A stretch of 64,000 bases of DNA, from positions 124,001-188,000 of the forward strand of contig NZ_JALDAX010000005.1 of assembly GCF_022698145.1 (NCBI RefSeq), read 5' to 3'. This DNA is from Streptomyces spinosisporus. Lineage in GTDB: Bacteria; Actinomycetota; Actinomycetes; Streptomycetales; Streptomycetaceae. Made by a program: the position numbers and the translations under genes. Every line of letters starts with the position of its first letter. Within the stretch, counting starts at the first letter, position 1. The notes below the pieces were generated by a model. That model saw only the letters and a program-made list of their open reading frames with translations, had not been told where the DNA came from and made no database searches. Positions 7,541 through 15,366 of the stretch are shown one piece after another.

Positions 7541-10303
7541 TCACAGCAGCCCGTCCCACATCTGCTCCAGCAGCACCGACCACCAGCTCTCCGGCGAACC
7601 CAGCGCCGCCGGGTCCAGCGAGGCCAGCTGGGCCTGGAAGTCCACGGTCCAGCGGCCCGCCTGCTCCTGGTTCAGCCCGAACCTCAGCCGCCACATCCGG
7701 CCCAGCAGCGCCAGGCACCGCTGGAACTCGGGCAGCCCCGTGTTCACGAACTGCGGCGGCACCGGCGCCCCGCCCGGACCCGCCTCCACCGGCACGGCCA
7801 CGATGTTCGCCGTGCCGTACTGCACACAGATCGCCTTGCCGAAGTCGCTGCCCATGACGAGGTACGAACCCGCGTCCGCGGCAGGCTGCACACCGCGCTC
7901 CTGCGCCAGTTCGGCGAGCGTCGGCACGGGTCGGCCCGGCTGGGCCTGCGCCCAGAAGAACGGGCCCATGTCCATCGGCAGGCCGCCCATGACCAGCCCC
8001 TGCGCCACGACCGGCGGCACGCCCTGCCGGTCCACGGCCACCTGCTCGAACCGGAAGATGCCCGGCCCGAAGGCGCCCGCCAGCTCCTGGGCGATGCCCT
8101 CCGGCGGAATCGGCGGCGCCGCCTGCACCGGCGGCAGCGGCGCACGCACCGGCGCCGGACGCGCCGGACCGTCCGCGACCTGGTGCAACTCGCCCTGGTG
8201 CGCGATCAGTTGCTGCATGCCCTGCTGCCGGCTCGCATGATCCGTGCCGTACGGGGCGATGGACGCGAGCCGCGCCTGCGGCCACTGCTCACGGATCATC
8301 CGCGCGCAGTACGCACCCGGCAGCGCGCACGACTCCAGCTCCGTGTGCAGCTCCAGCACCTGGTCCGGCGGCACGTTCATGGCGCGCAGCTCGTGGAAGA
8401 TCTGCCACTCCGGGTGCGGGGTGCCCGGCGCGGAGCGCCGGATCAGCTGCTGCTCGGAGCCGTCCTGGGCGCGATAGCGCAACACGGCCTGGTAGCCGGG
8501 GCCCACCGTCGGCTGCCCCTGCGGCTGCGGATAGCCGTACGACGGCTGCGGACCGGGCGCCGCCTGCCCCGGCGGCGGCATCGCGCCGGGCGGCGGCACG
8601 GACGGCGCGACGTTCGGCGGCATCCCGGGGGCACCGGGCGGCTGCGGCGCACCGGGCACACCGGGAGCCTGCGGCGGCGGGGGCGCACCGGGCCCGCCCA
8701 CGGAGGGCGAGGCCAGCACGGTCTCCGCGTGATGGACGGCCCCACGGCCACCCGTCGAACCACCCGGCACACCGGGGGCAGCGGGGGGCTGGGGGACACC
8801 GGGCGCTCCGGGTGCTCCAGGGGCACCCGGCGGGGCCGGAGGCTGCGGAGGACCCGGAGGACCGCCCGCCTGGCCCGGCCGACCCGGGTCGGCGAGCATC
8901 GTCGCCGCATGGTGGACACCACCCGGAGGAGTACCGCCGGGGGTGTTCGGCGGACCGGGCGGGTTGGGGGCGCCGGGCGGATGGGGCGCACCGGGCGGGT
9001 TCGGCGCGCCCGGAGCCTGCGGAGCGCCCGGACCTGCGGCACCCTGCGGCCCCTCCGGGCCGAGCGACGACACCAGCTGCGTCGGTACGTAGCCGCCCGC
9101 GCCGGGCGCCGGCGGAGGCGGAGGCGTGCCACCCGGCCGGGCTCCCGGAGCGCCGGGTGCGCTCGGCGGAGGCGGCGTGGTCGAACGGCGCGGCGGCGGG
9201 CCCGCCTTGCTCGTGGCGGCGTCGGCGATGTCCCCGGCGTTCGGACCGCCCGGCTGTCCCGGAGCGGCGGGCGGCTGCGGCGGAGGCGGCGCACCCGGCC
9301 CGGCAGCGGCGGCACCGCCCTGCGGATAGCCGTACGTCGACGGCGGAGGCGGGGGCACGGTCCCGGGAGCGGGAGCCCCCGGCGCGGGCGTGCCCGGCGC
9401 ACCCTGCGGATAGCCGTACGTCGACGGGGCGGGCGGCGGCACGGCCCCGGGAGCCGGAGCGCCCGGCGCGGGCGTGCCCGGAGCAGGCGTGCCCGGTGCC
9501 CCGGGCTGGCCGACCGCCGGCGCCACTGTCGTCCGCGGCAGCTGACTGCCGCCCGACATCAGGGCCGTCTTGGCGTCTGCCGGGGTGTCCGTGCTGCCGT
9601 CGCCGTCGTCGGGGTTGCTCAGCGGCGGAGCGAACACGGTCGCGGGCAGCGGCACCGAACGGTCCTCGCCCGACTCCGCGTTGGTGTCCGTACCGGCCCA
9701 GGGCGTCCCCCCTGCGGGCGCGGCGGGCGGCACCCCGGCGCCGCTGCCGGCCGCACCACCCGCACCGGCCTCCGGCCATCCGCCACCGGCGGCCGGCGCG
9801 ACCGGCGGAACCGGCGTCCCGGCCTGCGTCTCGGGCAGCGCGGCAGACCCCGACGCACCCTCGCCCGCCGCCGCGGCAGCACCACCGCCCGTACCCGCAG
9901 CGGCACCCGAACCCCCGCGCCGATCCGGAATGCCCAGCTTGTCCGCCGCCTCCTGCAGCCACTCCGGCGGACTCAACAAGAACGACGTCTGATTCAGATC
10001 CACCCGCTCCGGCGCGGCCGGCGCAGGCTCGGCCACCCCGTCCGGACGGCCGTACTCCTCCTCGTAGCGGCGAATGACCTCACCCACCGGCAACGACGGC
10101 CACAACGTCGCCTCACCGCTGTCCCGGGCGATCACCAGCCGCTGATGGCCGCCGTCCGAACGCGGCCCGTCCGGCCGGTCCTCGGCCCACACCACGAACC
10201 CCAGCTCGAACTCCCGCACCCGCACCTCACGATGCTGGTACGACGGCAGCTCACCGTTGATCCACTCCTCGGCGCGCTCCTGCGCCTGCGCGAAGGTCAC
10301 CAT
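7541..10303 (-). CDS. Multidomain SUKH-4 protein with deaminase-like domain and long Pro-rich linker
   Basis: The product is 920 aa. Residues 1-90 form a small domain (GFVVWAEDRPDG, LVIARDSGEATLWPSLPV) resembling the YrhB/Imm35 immunity fold; this is my weakest assignment. Residues 135-600 are Pro/Gly/Ala-rich low complexity. Residues 604-715 look like a zinc nucleic-acid deaminase: HPEW at 630-633 supplies a His-x-Glu motif, and Cys659 and Cys666 (CALPGAYC) could complete the zinc site. Residues 730-920 fit SUKH-4. No signal peptide or membrane segment is visible. It lies 7 bases behind the WHH-SUKH gene. The linker carries two copies of a V-H-H-A-x-T-x-L-A motif. The SUKH-4 call is firm; catalytic activity is inference. 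Confidence 0.75.
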   Translation of the reverse strand: MVTFAQAQERAEEWINGELPSYQHREVRVREFELGFVVWAEDRPDGPRSDGGHQRLVIARDSGEATLWPSLPVGEVIRRYEEEYGRPDGVAEPAPAAPERVDLNQTSFLLSPPEWLQEAADKLGIPDRRGGSGAAAGTGGGAAAAAGEGASGSAALPETQAGTPVPPVAPAAGGGWPEAGAGGAAGSGAGVPPAAPAGGTPWAGTDTNAESGEDRSVPLPATVFAPPLSNPDDGDGSTDTPADAKTALMSGGSQLPRTTVAPAVGQPGAPGTPAPGTPAPGAPAPGAVPPPAPSTYGYPQGAPGTPAPGAPAPGTVPPPPPSTYGYPQGGAAAAGPGAPPPPQPPAAPGQPGGPNAGDIADAATSKAGPPPRRSTTPPPPSAPGAPGARPGGTPPPPPAPGAGGYVPTQLVSSLGPEGPQGAAGPGAPQAPGAPNPPGAPHPPGAPNPPGPPNTPGGTPPGGVHHAATMLADPGRPGQAGGPPGPPQPPAPPGAPGAPGAPGVPQPPAAPGVPGGSTGGRGAVHHAETVLASPSVGGPGAPPPPQAPGVPGAPQPPGAPGMPPNVAPSVPPPGAMPPPGQAAPGPQPSYGYPQPQGQPTVGPGYQAVLRYRAQDGSEQQLIRRSAPGTPHPEWQIFHELRAMNVPPDQVLELHTELESCALPGAYCARMIREQWPQARLASIAPYGTDHASRQQGMQQLIAHQGELHQVADGPARPAPVRAPLPPVQAAPPIPPEGIAQELAGAFGPGIFRFEQVAVDRQGVPPVVAQGLVMGGLPMDMGPFFWAQAQPGRPVPTLAELAQERGVQPAADAGSYLVMGSDFGKAICVQYGTANIVAVPVEAGPGGAPVPPQFVNTGLPEFQRCLALLGRMWRLRFGLNQEQAGRWTVDFQAQLASLDPAALGSPESWWSVLLEQMWDGLL

Positions 10304-10310
10304 CGGACGC

Positions 10311-11309
10311 TCACTCCCCCACCGAAGAGACCGAAGACACCGGGACGGACCGCGCGAACCCGCCGTCCACCATCAGATTCGCCACCGTCTCCAGCTCCGG
10401 CGGATTGCCCGCCAACCGGGACAGGAACCCGTCGAAGTCCTCACCGCACGGCAGCAACAGCCGCTCCACACGCTCCGCCGGCGCCCACGAGGGATCGACG
10501 TCCCGGGCATCGTCGTAGGCACAGAACCACACCGAACCGATCCGCTCGCCCTTCACCTTCACGGCCAGCAGACCCCCCTGGACGAAACCCACGCCCAGAT
10601 AGTCCTTGGTCAGATGGTCACGCAGACACTTGTTGACATAGACCAGATCGTTCACGGCCGCCTCCTCGCGCACCGTGAAGAACGGCTGGTCGATCAGCAG
10701 CCCCAGCTCCGCGTCCAGCGCCGCACCCACCGGCGCACAACCACCCGCCGCCTTCAAAAACGAACGGTACGCACCCGGCAGCCGGTACCCGAGATCCTCC
10801 TCGACCTGCTGCACCTGCGCCTCAGTGACCGCCACGCCCGACTTCGGCAACCCGAAGTGCGCCGGCCGCGTCTCCTGCAACGGCCGCGTGCCCCGCTTGC
10901 CCTGGTCCACCGCGGCCGTCGCTATCCCGCCGTGATGCCGCAGCAGCGCCTTCACCTCCACCGGCACCAGCTCCAGCCGCCGCGCACCCAGCACGTGATG
11001 CCAGGTCCAGCCGTGCGGCGTCGCCACCGCGGGCACCGTGTCCCACAGCTCGTGCCCCGACGCCGCAAGCGCCGCGTTCGCCGACACATAGTCCGTCAGC
11101 CGCAACTCGTCGACCCCGAAACCCTCCGGCGGCTCCGCGATCTCCGCAGCCGCACGCGCATAGGGCGAGAAGTCGGGGTAGCCACGCTCGTCGATGCGTA
11201 CCCCTCTCGGGTGACGTGCGGCCCGGACCGGATCCGGGAAATGCACGACCTGCCCGGCATAGGCCGCGTTCGGCGGCGCGGCTTGTTGCCCGAGCCGACC
11301 TGTCGTCAT
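10311..11309 (-). CDS. WHH-type nuclease-like domain fused to SUKH-1 (SMI1/KNR4) immunity domain
   Basis: The product is 332 aa. After GYPDFSPYA (43-51), residues 95-130 show the HNH/EndoVII-type WHH toxin pattern: WTWHH at 101-105, LELVPVE at 112-118 and HHGG at 125-128. Residues 155-320 are a SMI1/KNR4 (SUKH-1) domain (GYRLPGAYRSFLKAAGG). WHH domains are DNA-cleaving toxin tips in polymorphic toxins and SUKH proteins neutralise such nucleases, so toxin-like and immunity-like parts share one chain here. No export signal is seen. I chose ATG 11309 because a G-rich ribosome site sits 7-8 bases upstream. Whether the nuclease part is active is unknown. Confidence 0.75.
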   Translation of the reverse strand: MTTGRLGQQAAPPNAAYAGQVVHFPDPVRAARHPRGVRIDERGYPDFSPYARAAAEIAEPPEGFGVDELRLTDYVSANAALAASGHELWDTVPAVATPHGWTWHHVLGARRLELVPVEVKALLRHHGGIATAAVDQGKRGTRPLQETRPAHFGLPKSGVAVTEAQVQQVEEDLGYRLPGAYRSFLKAAGGCAPVGAALDAELGLLIDQPFFTVREEAAVNDLVYVNKCLRDHLTKDYLGVGFVQGGLLAVKVKGERIGSVWFCAYDDARDVDPSWAPAERVERLLLPCGEDFDGFLSRLAGNPPELETVANLMVDGGFARSVPVSSVSSVGE

Positions 11310-11674
11310 GGCGGTTGCCCCCTGCGGCATTCTGGTACGGCCCGCAGTGACCGGCTCCAAGCCACCCACTGCGCCCCGTATCGACTGTCTCGTCCGTCGC
11401 GACTTCCGTCCCGACCCTCACCGCGCCCGACACCACGCACCATCGCGTGGATCACCACGCACCGCCGCGTGGACCGCGGTGCCGACAGCCTATGCGGTAC
11501 GACCGCACCGGTCACCGGGCACCGGTCAGCCGCCCTCCGCTTCCGTGACCTGCCGTCACCCCACCGTGACAGCCCGCCCAAACCCGGGCGTGTCGCACCG
11601 CCCCAGCTTCCGCACCAGCCACGCGATTTGGCACTCTGTGACCTCCGGGGGATGCTCTGGAGGGGATGACGATC
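11310..11674. promoter_or_regulatory. Divergent control region of the SUKH/deaminase cluster with two tandem inverted repeats
   Basis: This gap of about 365 bases drives both halves of the cluster. Two 22-bp direct repeats (11432-11453 and 11454-11475) each contain CCACGC-N6-GCGTGG (11433-11450 and 11455-11472). The 22-bp period equals about two helical turns, so a dimeric regulator could bind twice on one DNA face. A second pair of direct repeats, CACCGGTCA, lies at 11506-11514 and 11520-11528. No gene is evident in the gap. Confidence 0.55.
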
Positions 11675-12202
11675 ATGAACGCGACGCAGACGGGACCGCA
11701 AGCGGCCCCGCACACAGGGACGTCCGGCGACCCGCGCATCGGCTGGAGCGCCACCGAGACGCCGCACGCCCCCACCCTGCTCCACCGCCGCGACGGCATA
11801 CTCCCCACCGTCGCCGCCGCCCTCTCCGTACGCGGCGCCACCCTCACCGGCACCGCCGCCCGCGGCGAGGAACCCCCCACCCTGCACCCCCTCGTACAGG
11901 ACTTCCTCGACACCCTCACCAGCGCCCAACGCGACCGCTACACCGGCCGCTGCGCCGAAACCATCCTCATCTCACGCCACATAGCCGCCGCCGACGCCGC
12001 CCGCAGCAAACGCGCCGCACGCAAACCCATGACCAACGGCGAAGCCCGCAAAGCCCTCAAACAAGCCAAACTCACCACCCGCCACATCCGCGAGGACGGC
12101 GACCCCCTGCACGGCAGCTTCGCCACCCCCTGCCGCGCCTGCACCGCCCTCAGCGCCCACTTCGGCGTCCGCATCGTCGACCCCGCAGCGAGCGACGACT
12201 GA
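11675..12202 (+). CDS. YwqJ-like nucleic-acid deaminase
   Basis: The product is 175 aa. It matches the YwqJ-type deaminase family of polymorphic toxins: Cys93-Ala94-Glu95 (GRCAETILISR) gives one zinc ligand and the catalytic Glu, and PCRAC at 152-156 gives the other two Cys ligands. HPLVQDFLDTL (71-81) is the conserved first helix. Predicted activity is deamination of a base in nucleic acid or a nucleotide. No signal peptide or long toxin chain is present, so it should stay in the cytoplasm. The ATG at 11675 suits GGAGGGG at 11659-11665 better than the in-frame ATG at 11666. The next gene is its probable SUKH-3 immunity partner. Confidence 0.8.
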   Translation: MNATQTGPQAAPHTGTSGDPRIGWSATETPHAPTLLHRRDGILPTVAAALSVRGATLTGTAARGEEPPTLHPLVQDFLDTLTSAQRDRYTGRCAETILISRHIAAADAARSKRAARKPMTNGEARKALKQAKLTTRHIREDGDPLHGSFATPCRACTALSAHFGVRIVDPAASDD

Positions 12203-12267
12203 CCCGACCACCCAACCGAAAGCCCGGGCCGGGCACGACTCAAGCGAACTCGACGATCGAAGGGCAG

Positions 12268-12762
12268 ATGCACCCCGACCGCACCTCCACCACCCGCTTC
12301 CCCGTACCCGTCGACGCCGCCCTGCGCGCCGCCGGCTGGCAGCCCGGACGCTGGGACATAAAACAGGCCGAGATCTGGGCCGACACCCTGCGCGACCACA
12401 TCTCACCCGCAGGCCACCGGCACGCCGTCTTCCCCGCCGCCGTCGAAGCCTGGGCCGAATTCGGCGGCCTGCACATCGCCCCCACCGGACCCGGTCGCCA
12501 GGTCGCCCCCACCGCCCTCCACATCGACCCGCTCCACGGCCTGCACATGGCCCGCACACTCGCCGACCTCGGCCGCGCACTCGACACCGAAGTCAGCCCC
12601 CTCGGCACCGAGACCGACAGCGACTCCCTCATCGCCGTCGACGCCGAAGGCCGCGTCTACGCCCTCGACCACACAGGCGACTGGTACCTCGGCCCCGACA
12701 TCGACCAGGCCCTCGCCGGCCTCGTCTCCGGCATCGAACCCACCCGCCTCACCGCAGGCTGA
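12268..12762 (+). CDS. SUKH-3 family immunity-type protein
   Basis: The product is 164 aa. The pattern of SUKH-3 is clear: ALRAAGWQPGR near the N-terminus, FPAAVEAWAEFGGL in the middle, and DSLIAVDAEGRVYAL with the Trp-Tyr-Leu-Gly segment near the end. SUKH proteins bind and block nuclease or deaminase toxins. This gene follows the YwqJ-like deaminase by 65 bases on the same strand, the usual toxin-then-immunity order. The ATG at 12268 has AGGG a few bases upstream. It converges with the histidine kinase gene. Confidence 0.85.
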   Translation: MHPDRTSTTRFPVPVDAALRAAGWQPGRWDIKQAEIWADTLRDHISPAGHRHAVFPAAVEAWAEFGGLHIAPTGPGRQVAPTALHIDPLHGLHMARTLADLGRALDTEVSPLGTETDSDSLIAVDAEGRVYALDHTGDWYLGPDIDQALAGLVSGIEPTRLTAG

Positions 12763-12820
12763 CGCACGCCCCCCGGCCAAGGACATCGCGGGCCGCCGCA
12801 CCCACGACCAGGACACCGGA

Positions 12821-14125
12821 CTACGCCGCCGGAATCACCGCCGACACCCGGAAACCCCCCGCATCGGTCGGCCCCGACACGAACACCCCACCCAGCGCGG
12901 TCACCCGCTCCTTCATCCCCACCAGGCCATTGCCCCCGGACGGCAACCGCGCCGACGCAGCCGACGACACCTCAGGCGGCGGCTCGTTCTCCACCTGCAT
13001 CGCGATCTCCGACACCCGATGCGCAAGCCGCACATACGTCTTCGCACCCGCCGCATGCTTGTGGACGTTCGTCAACGCCTCCTGCACCACGCGATACGCG
13101 GTCTGCTCGACCTCCGCCGCATAGCCACGACTGTCACCCTCGACCGACAGATCCACCACCATCCCGGCCGCCGCCGACTGCCCGATCAACTCCTCCAACT
13201 CGGACAGACACGGCCCCTCCCCCTCATCCGCGGCCCGCTCCGCCGCCTCCGCCGCAGCAACCCCCACCGCCGCCAGCGGCACCGCCTGCTCACCACGCCG
13301 GGCCCCGTCCCCACTGCGCAGCACCCCCAGCATCTCCCGCAACTCGGTCAACGCCTGCCGCCCCATGTCCCCCACCAGCGCCGCATTCTTCACGGCCTTC
13401 TCCGGGTCCTTCCGCGCGACCGCCTGCAACGCCGCCGCATGCACCACCATCAGACTCACCCGATGCGCGACGACGTCATGCATCTCCCGCGCGATCCGCG
13501 TCCGCTCCTCACCCCGCGCCCACTCGGCCCGCTCCTCGGCCCGCTCGGCCAGCAACTGCAACTCACGCTCAAGACTGTCCGCACGCTCCCGCAGACTCTC
13601 CATCAGCCGGCGCCGCGCCCCCACATACAGACCCAGCAACAACGGCGGCGCGGTCATCCCGATCGCCGTCGTGATCGCCGCGAACGGAACGAACCAGTCC
13701 CCCAGGTCCCACGTCCCCCGCGCCATGTCCTGCCGCACCCGCACGAACATCACGATCAACATGCCCACCAGCGACATCCCCGCCAACGAGGCGATGATCC
13801 GCCGCGGCAACTCGGACGCCGCGAGCGTGTACAGGCCCACGATGCCCATCAGATAGCCCATCTGGGCCGGGGTGATCGCGATCGAGACCAGTACGACGGC
13901 AATCGGCCACTGCCGCCGCACCACCAGCGCCGAACCGGCCAGCACCCCGAAGACGACCCCCACAGCCACCGGAAGTCCCGCGTCCCGCGCGAAATGAACC
14001 CCCTCGAACGCACACTCCAGCGCGGAGGCCGCCGCCAGCCCCACATCGAGCGCGACACTCCGCCACCTGGCCCACCACCACGGCCCTCCCCGGGCCGCGG
14101 CGTGGTCTTCCCCCGTCGTGGTCAT
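12821..14125 (-). CDS. Orphan sensor histidine kinase, NarL/HisKA_3 family
   Basis: The product is 434 aa. About five membrane segments occupy residues 25-170, followed by a short coiled coil (180-205) and the HisKA_3 box RTRIAREMHDVVAHRVSLMV, with His216 as the probable phosphorylated residue. The ATPase domain shows QEALTNVHKHA (N box) and GNGLVGMKERVTALGG (G box). Kinases of this type pair with LuxR-type response regulators, but none lies next to it. Signal and partner are unknown. Confidence 0.9.
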   Translation of the reverse strand: MTTTGEDHAAARGGPWWWARWRSVALDVGLAAASALECAFEGVHFARDAGLPVAVGVVFGVLAGSALVVRRQWPIAVVLVSIAITPAQMGYLMGIVGLYTLAASELPRRIIASLAGMSLVGMLIVMFVRVRQDMARGTWDLGDWFVPFAAITTAIGMTAPPLLLGLYVGARRRLMESLRERADSLERELQLLAERAEERAEWARGEERTRIAREMHDVVAHRVSLMVVHAAALQAVARKDPEKAVKNAALVGDMGRQALTELREMLGVLRSGDGARRGEQAVPLAAVGVAAAEAAERAADEGEGPCLSELEELIGQSAAAGMVVDLSVEGDSRGYAAEVEQTAYRVVQEALTNVHKHAAGAKTYVRLAHRVSEIAMQVENEPPPEVSSAASARLPSGGNGLVGMKERVTALGGVFVSGPTDAGGFRVSAVIPAA

Positions 14126-14292
14126 GCCTCCAGCCTACGGGCGTCCGCGCCCCGTTTTCCGGCGAGTTTTCACGACGGATCTACACCACACTCCGTGACC
14201 GTCCGCGCACGATACGACCCACTTTCCCTCGAACTGCTGAATCGCCCACTGTTCGACCCAGGAACCGCCCATTCCGCCCGGACGGTATGCCC

Positions 14293-15153
14293 ATGGCACA
14301 TTCACTTGGCAAGTCCGCCGACTTCGAGGGCTTGCGGGAGCGGGCGGTGGCGCTGCGGCGGCAGGGCTACAGCCTTCGGCGGATCAGGGACGAGCTGAAG
14401 GTGTTCAACAACGAGATCCTCAGCCAACTGGTGAAAGGGGAGCCGCCACCGGACTGGACGAAGCGACCGCAAGCGAAGGACGACCTCCGCGCGAAGGCAC
14501 GGGAGCTCCGGCTGCAGGGCTGGACGTACGACCAGATCGAGGCGGAGCTGGGGTGTTCCAGGAGCTCGGTCTCGCTCTGGGTACGGGACCTACCGAAGCC
14601 GGAGCCTCGGTACACACCTGAGGAACAGCGAGCGCTCATGCAGGCCGGGCTGGCGCGTCTGCGCAACGCCCAGGATCAGGAACGCGAGAGGGTCAAGGAC
14701 AACGCCGCCAAGGAGGTCGGCAGTCTCGGCGAACGGGACCTGTTCATCGCCGGCGTCGCGCTCTACTGGGCCGAGGGGCAGAAGAGCAAGCCGTACCAGC
14801 GTCGGGAGGTGGTCAACTTCGTCAACAGCGACCCGGCCGTGATCCAGGTCTTCCTCGCCTGGCTGGACCTGGTGGGGGTGGCGCGCGAGCGCCTGAGGTT
14901 CCGGGTGATGATTCACGAGAGCGCGGACGTGGCCGGTGCCGAGCAGTACTGGGCCGCTCTTGTCGGGATCGAGGCATCCGCCCTGCAACGGACGACACTG
15001 AAAAGCCACAACCCCAAGACCGTTCGCAAGAACACCGGGGAGGACTATCGCGGTTGTCTTGTCGTCCGAGTCCAACAAGGAGCCGAGCTGTACTGCCGCA
15101 TCGAGGGCTGGTGGAGCGCCATAGTTGCTGGCGCCACCGCGCGACTCCGGTAA
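14293..15153 (+). CDS. HTH protein with LAGLIDADG-like C-terminal domain
   Basis: The product is 286 aa. Two helix-turn-helix-like repeats lie at the N-terminus (LRRQGYSLRRIRDEL, and LRLQGWTYDQIEAELGCSRS with SSVSLWVRDL). The C-terminal part (about 145-280) has FIAGVALYWAEG, reminiscent of a LAGLIDADG helix, then VNFVNSDPAVIQVFLAWL and RFRVMIHESAD. Similar proteins are scattered through Streptomyces genomes as hypotheticals. A DNA-binding or cleaving role is inferred from the fold only. ATG 14293 has GGACGG 7 bases upstream; ATG 14287 is too close to it. It ends 14 bases before tRNA-Gln. Confidence 0.6.
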   Translation: MAHSLGKSADFEGLRERAVALRRQGYSLRRIRDELKVFNNEILSQLVKGEPPPDWTKRPQAKDDLRAKARELRLQGWTYDQIEAELGCSRSSVSLWVRDLPKPEPRYTPEEQRALMQAGLARLRNAQDQERERVKDNAAKEVGSLGERDLFIAGVALYWAEGQKSKPYQRREVVNFVNSDPAVIQVFLAWLDLVGVARERLRFRVMIHESADVAGAEQYWAALVGIEASALQRTTLKSHNPKTVRKNTGEDYRGCLVVRVQQGAELYCRIEGWWSAIVAGATARLR

Positions 15154-15167
15154 GGTCTGAGGCGCTG

Positions 15168-15241
15168 TCCCCCGTGGTGTAACCAGGCAGCACACCAAGT
15201 TTTGGTCTTGGCAGGTCAAGGTTCGAATCCTTGCGGGGGAG
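15168..15241 (+). tRNA. tRNA-Gln(UUG)
   Basis: This is a complete cloverleaf. The acceptor stem TCCCCCG pairs with CGGGGGA, and the D stem GTGT pairs with GCAC. The anticodon stem CCAAG/CTTGG carries loop TTTTGGT with anticodon TTG. The T arm is CAAGG-TTCGAAT-CCTTG. The discriminator base is G and CCA is not encoded. It sits just upstream of glmU, as in other Streptomyces. Confidence 0.95.
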
Positions 15242-15265
15242 CTACAGCGCACAACCCTTGAGTTC

Positions 15266-15291
15266 GGGCCCTGACCCCACAGTCAGGGCCC
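15266..15291 (+). terminator. Hairpin terminator after tRNA-Gln
   Basis: A perfect 10-bp inverted repeat GGGCCCTGAC / GTCAGGGCCC with a 6-base loop lies 25 bases beyond the tRNA. Confidence 0.7.
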
Positions 15292-15366
15292 ACTCCCATG
15301 TCCCCCGCGAAACGCCCCGGTATCCTGCGGATGTCCCCACCCGTCCAAAAGCCGAAGGGCAACCCC

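Noticed and set aside
8500..9560. CRISPR-like or minisatellite array
   Set aside because: The periodicity is codon-level Pro/Gly/Ala repeats within one open frame, with no conserved repeat-spacer pattern.
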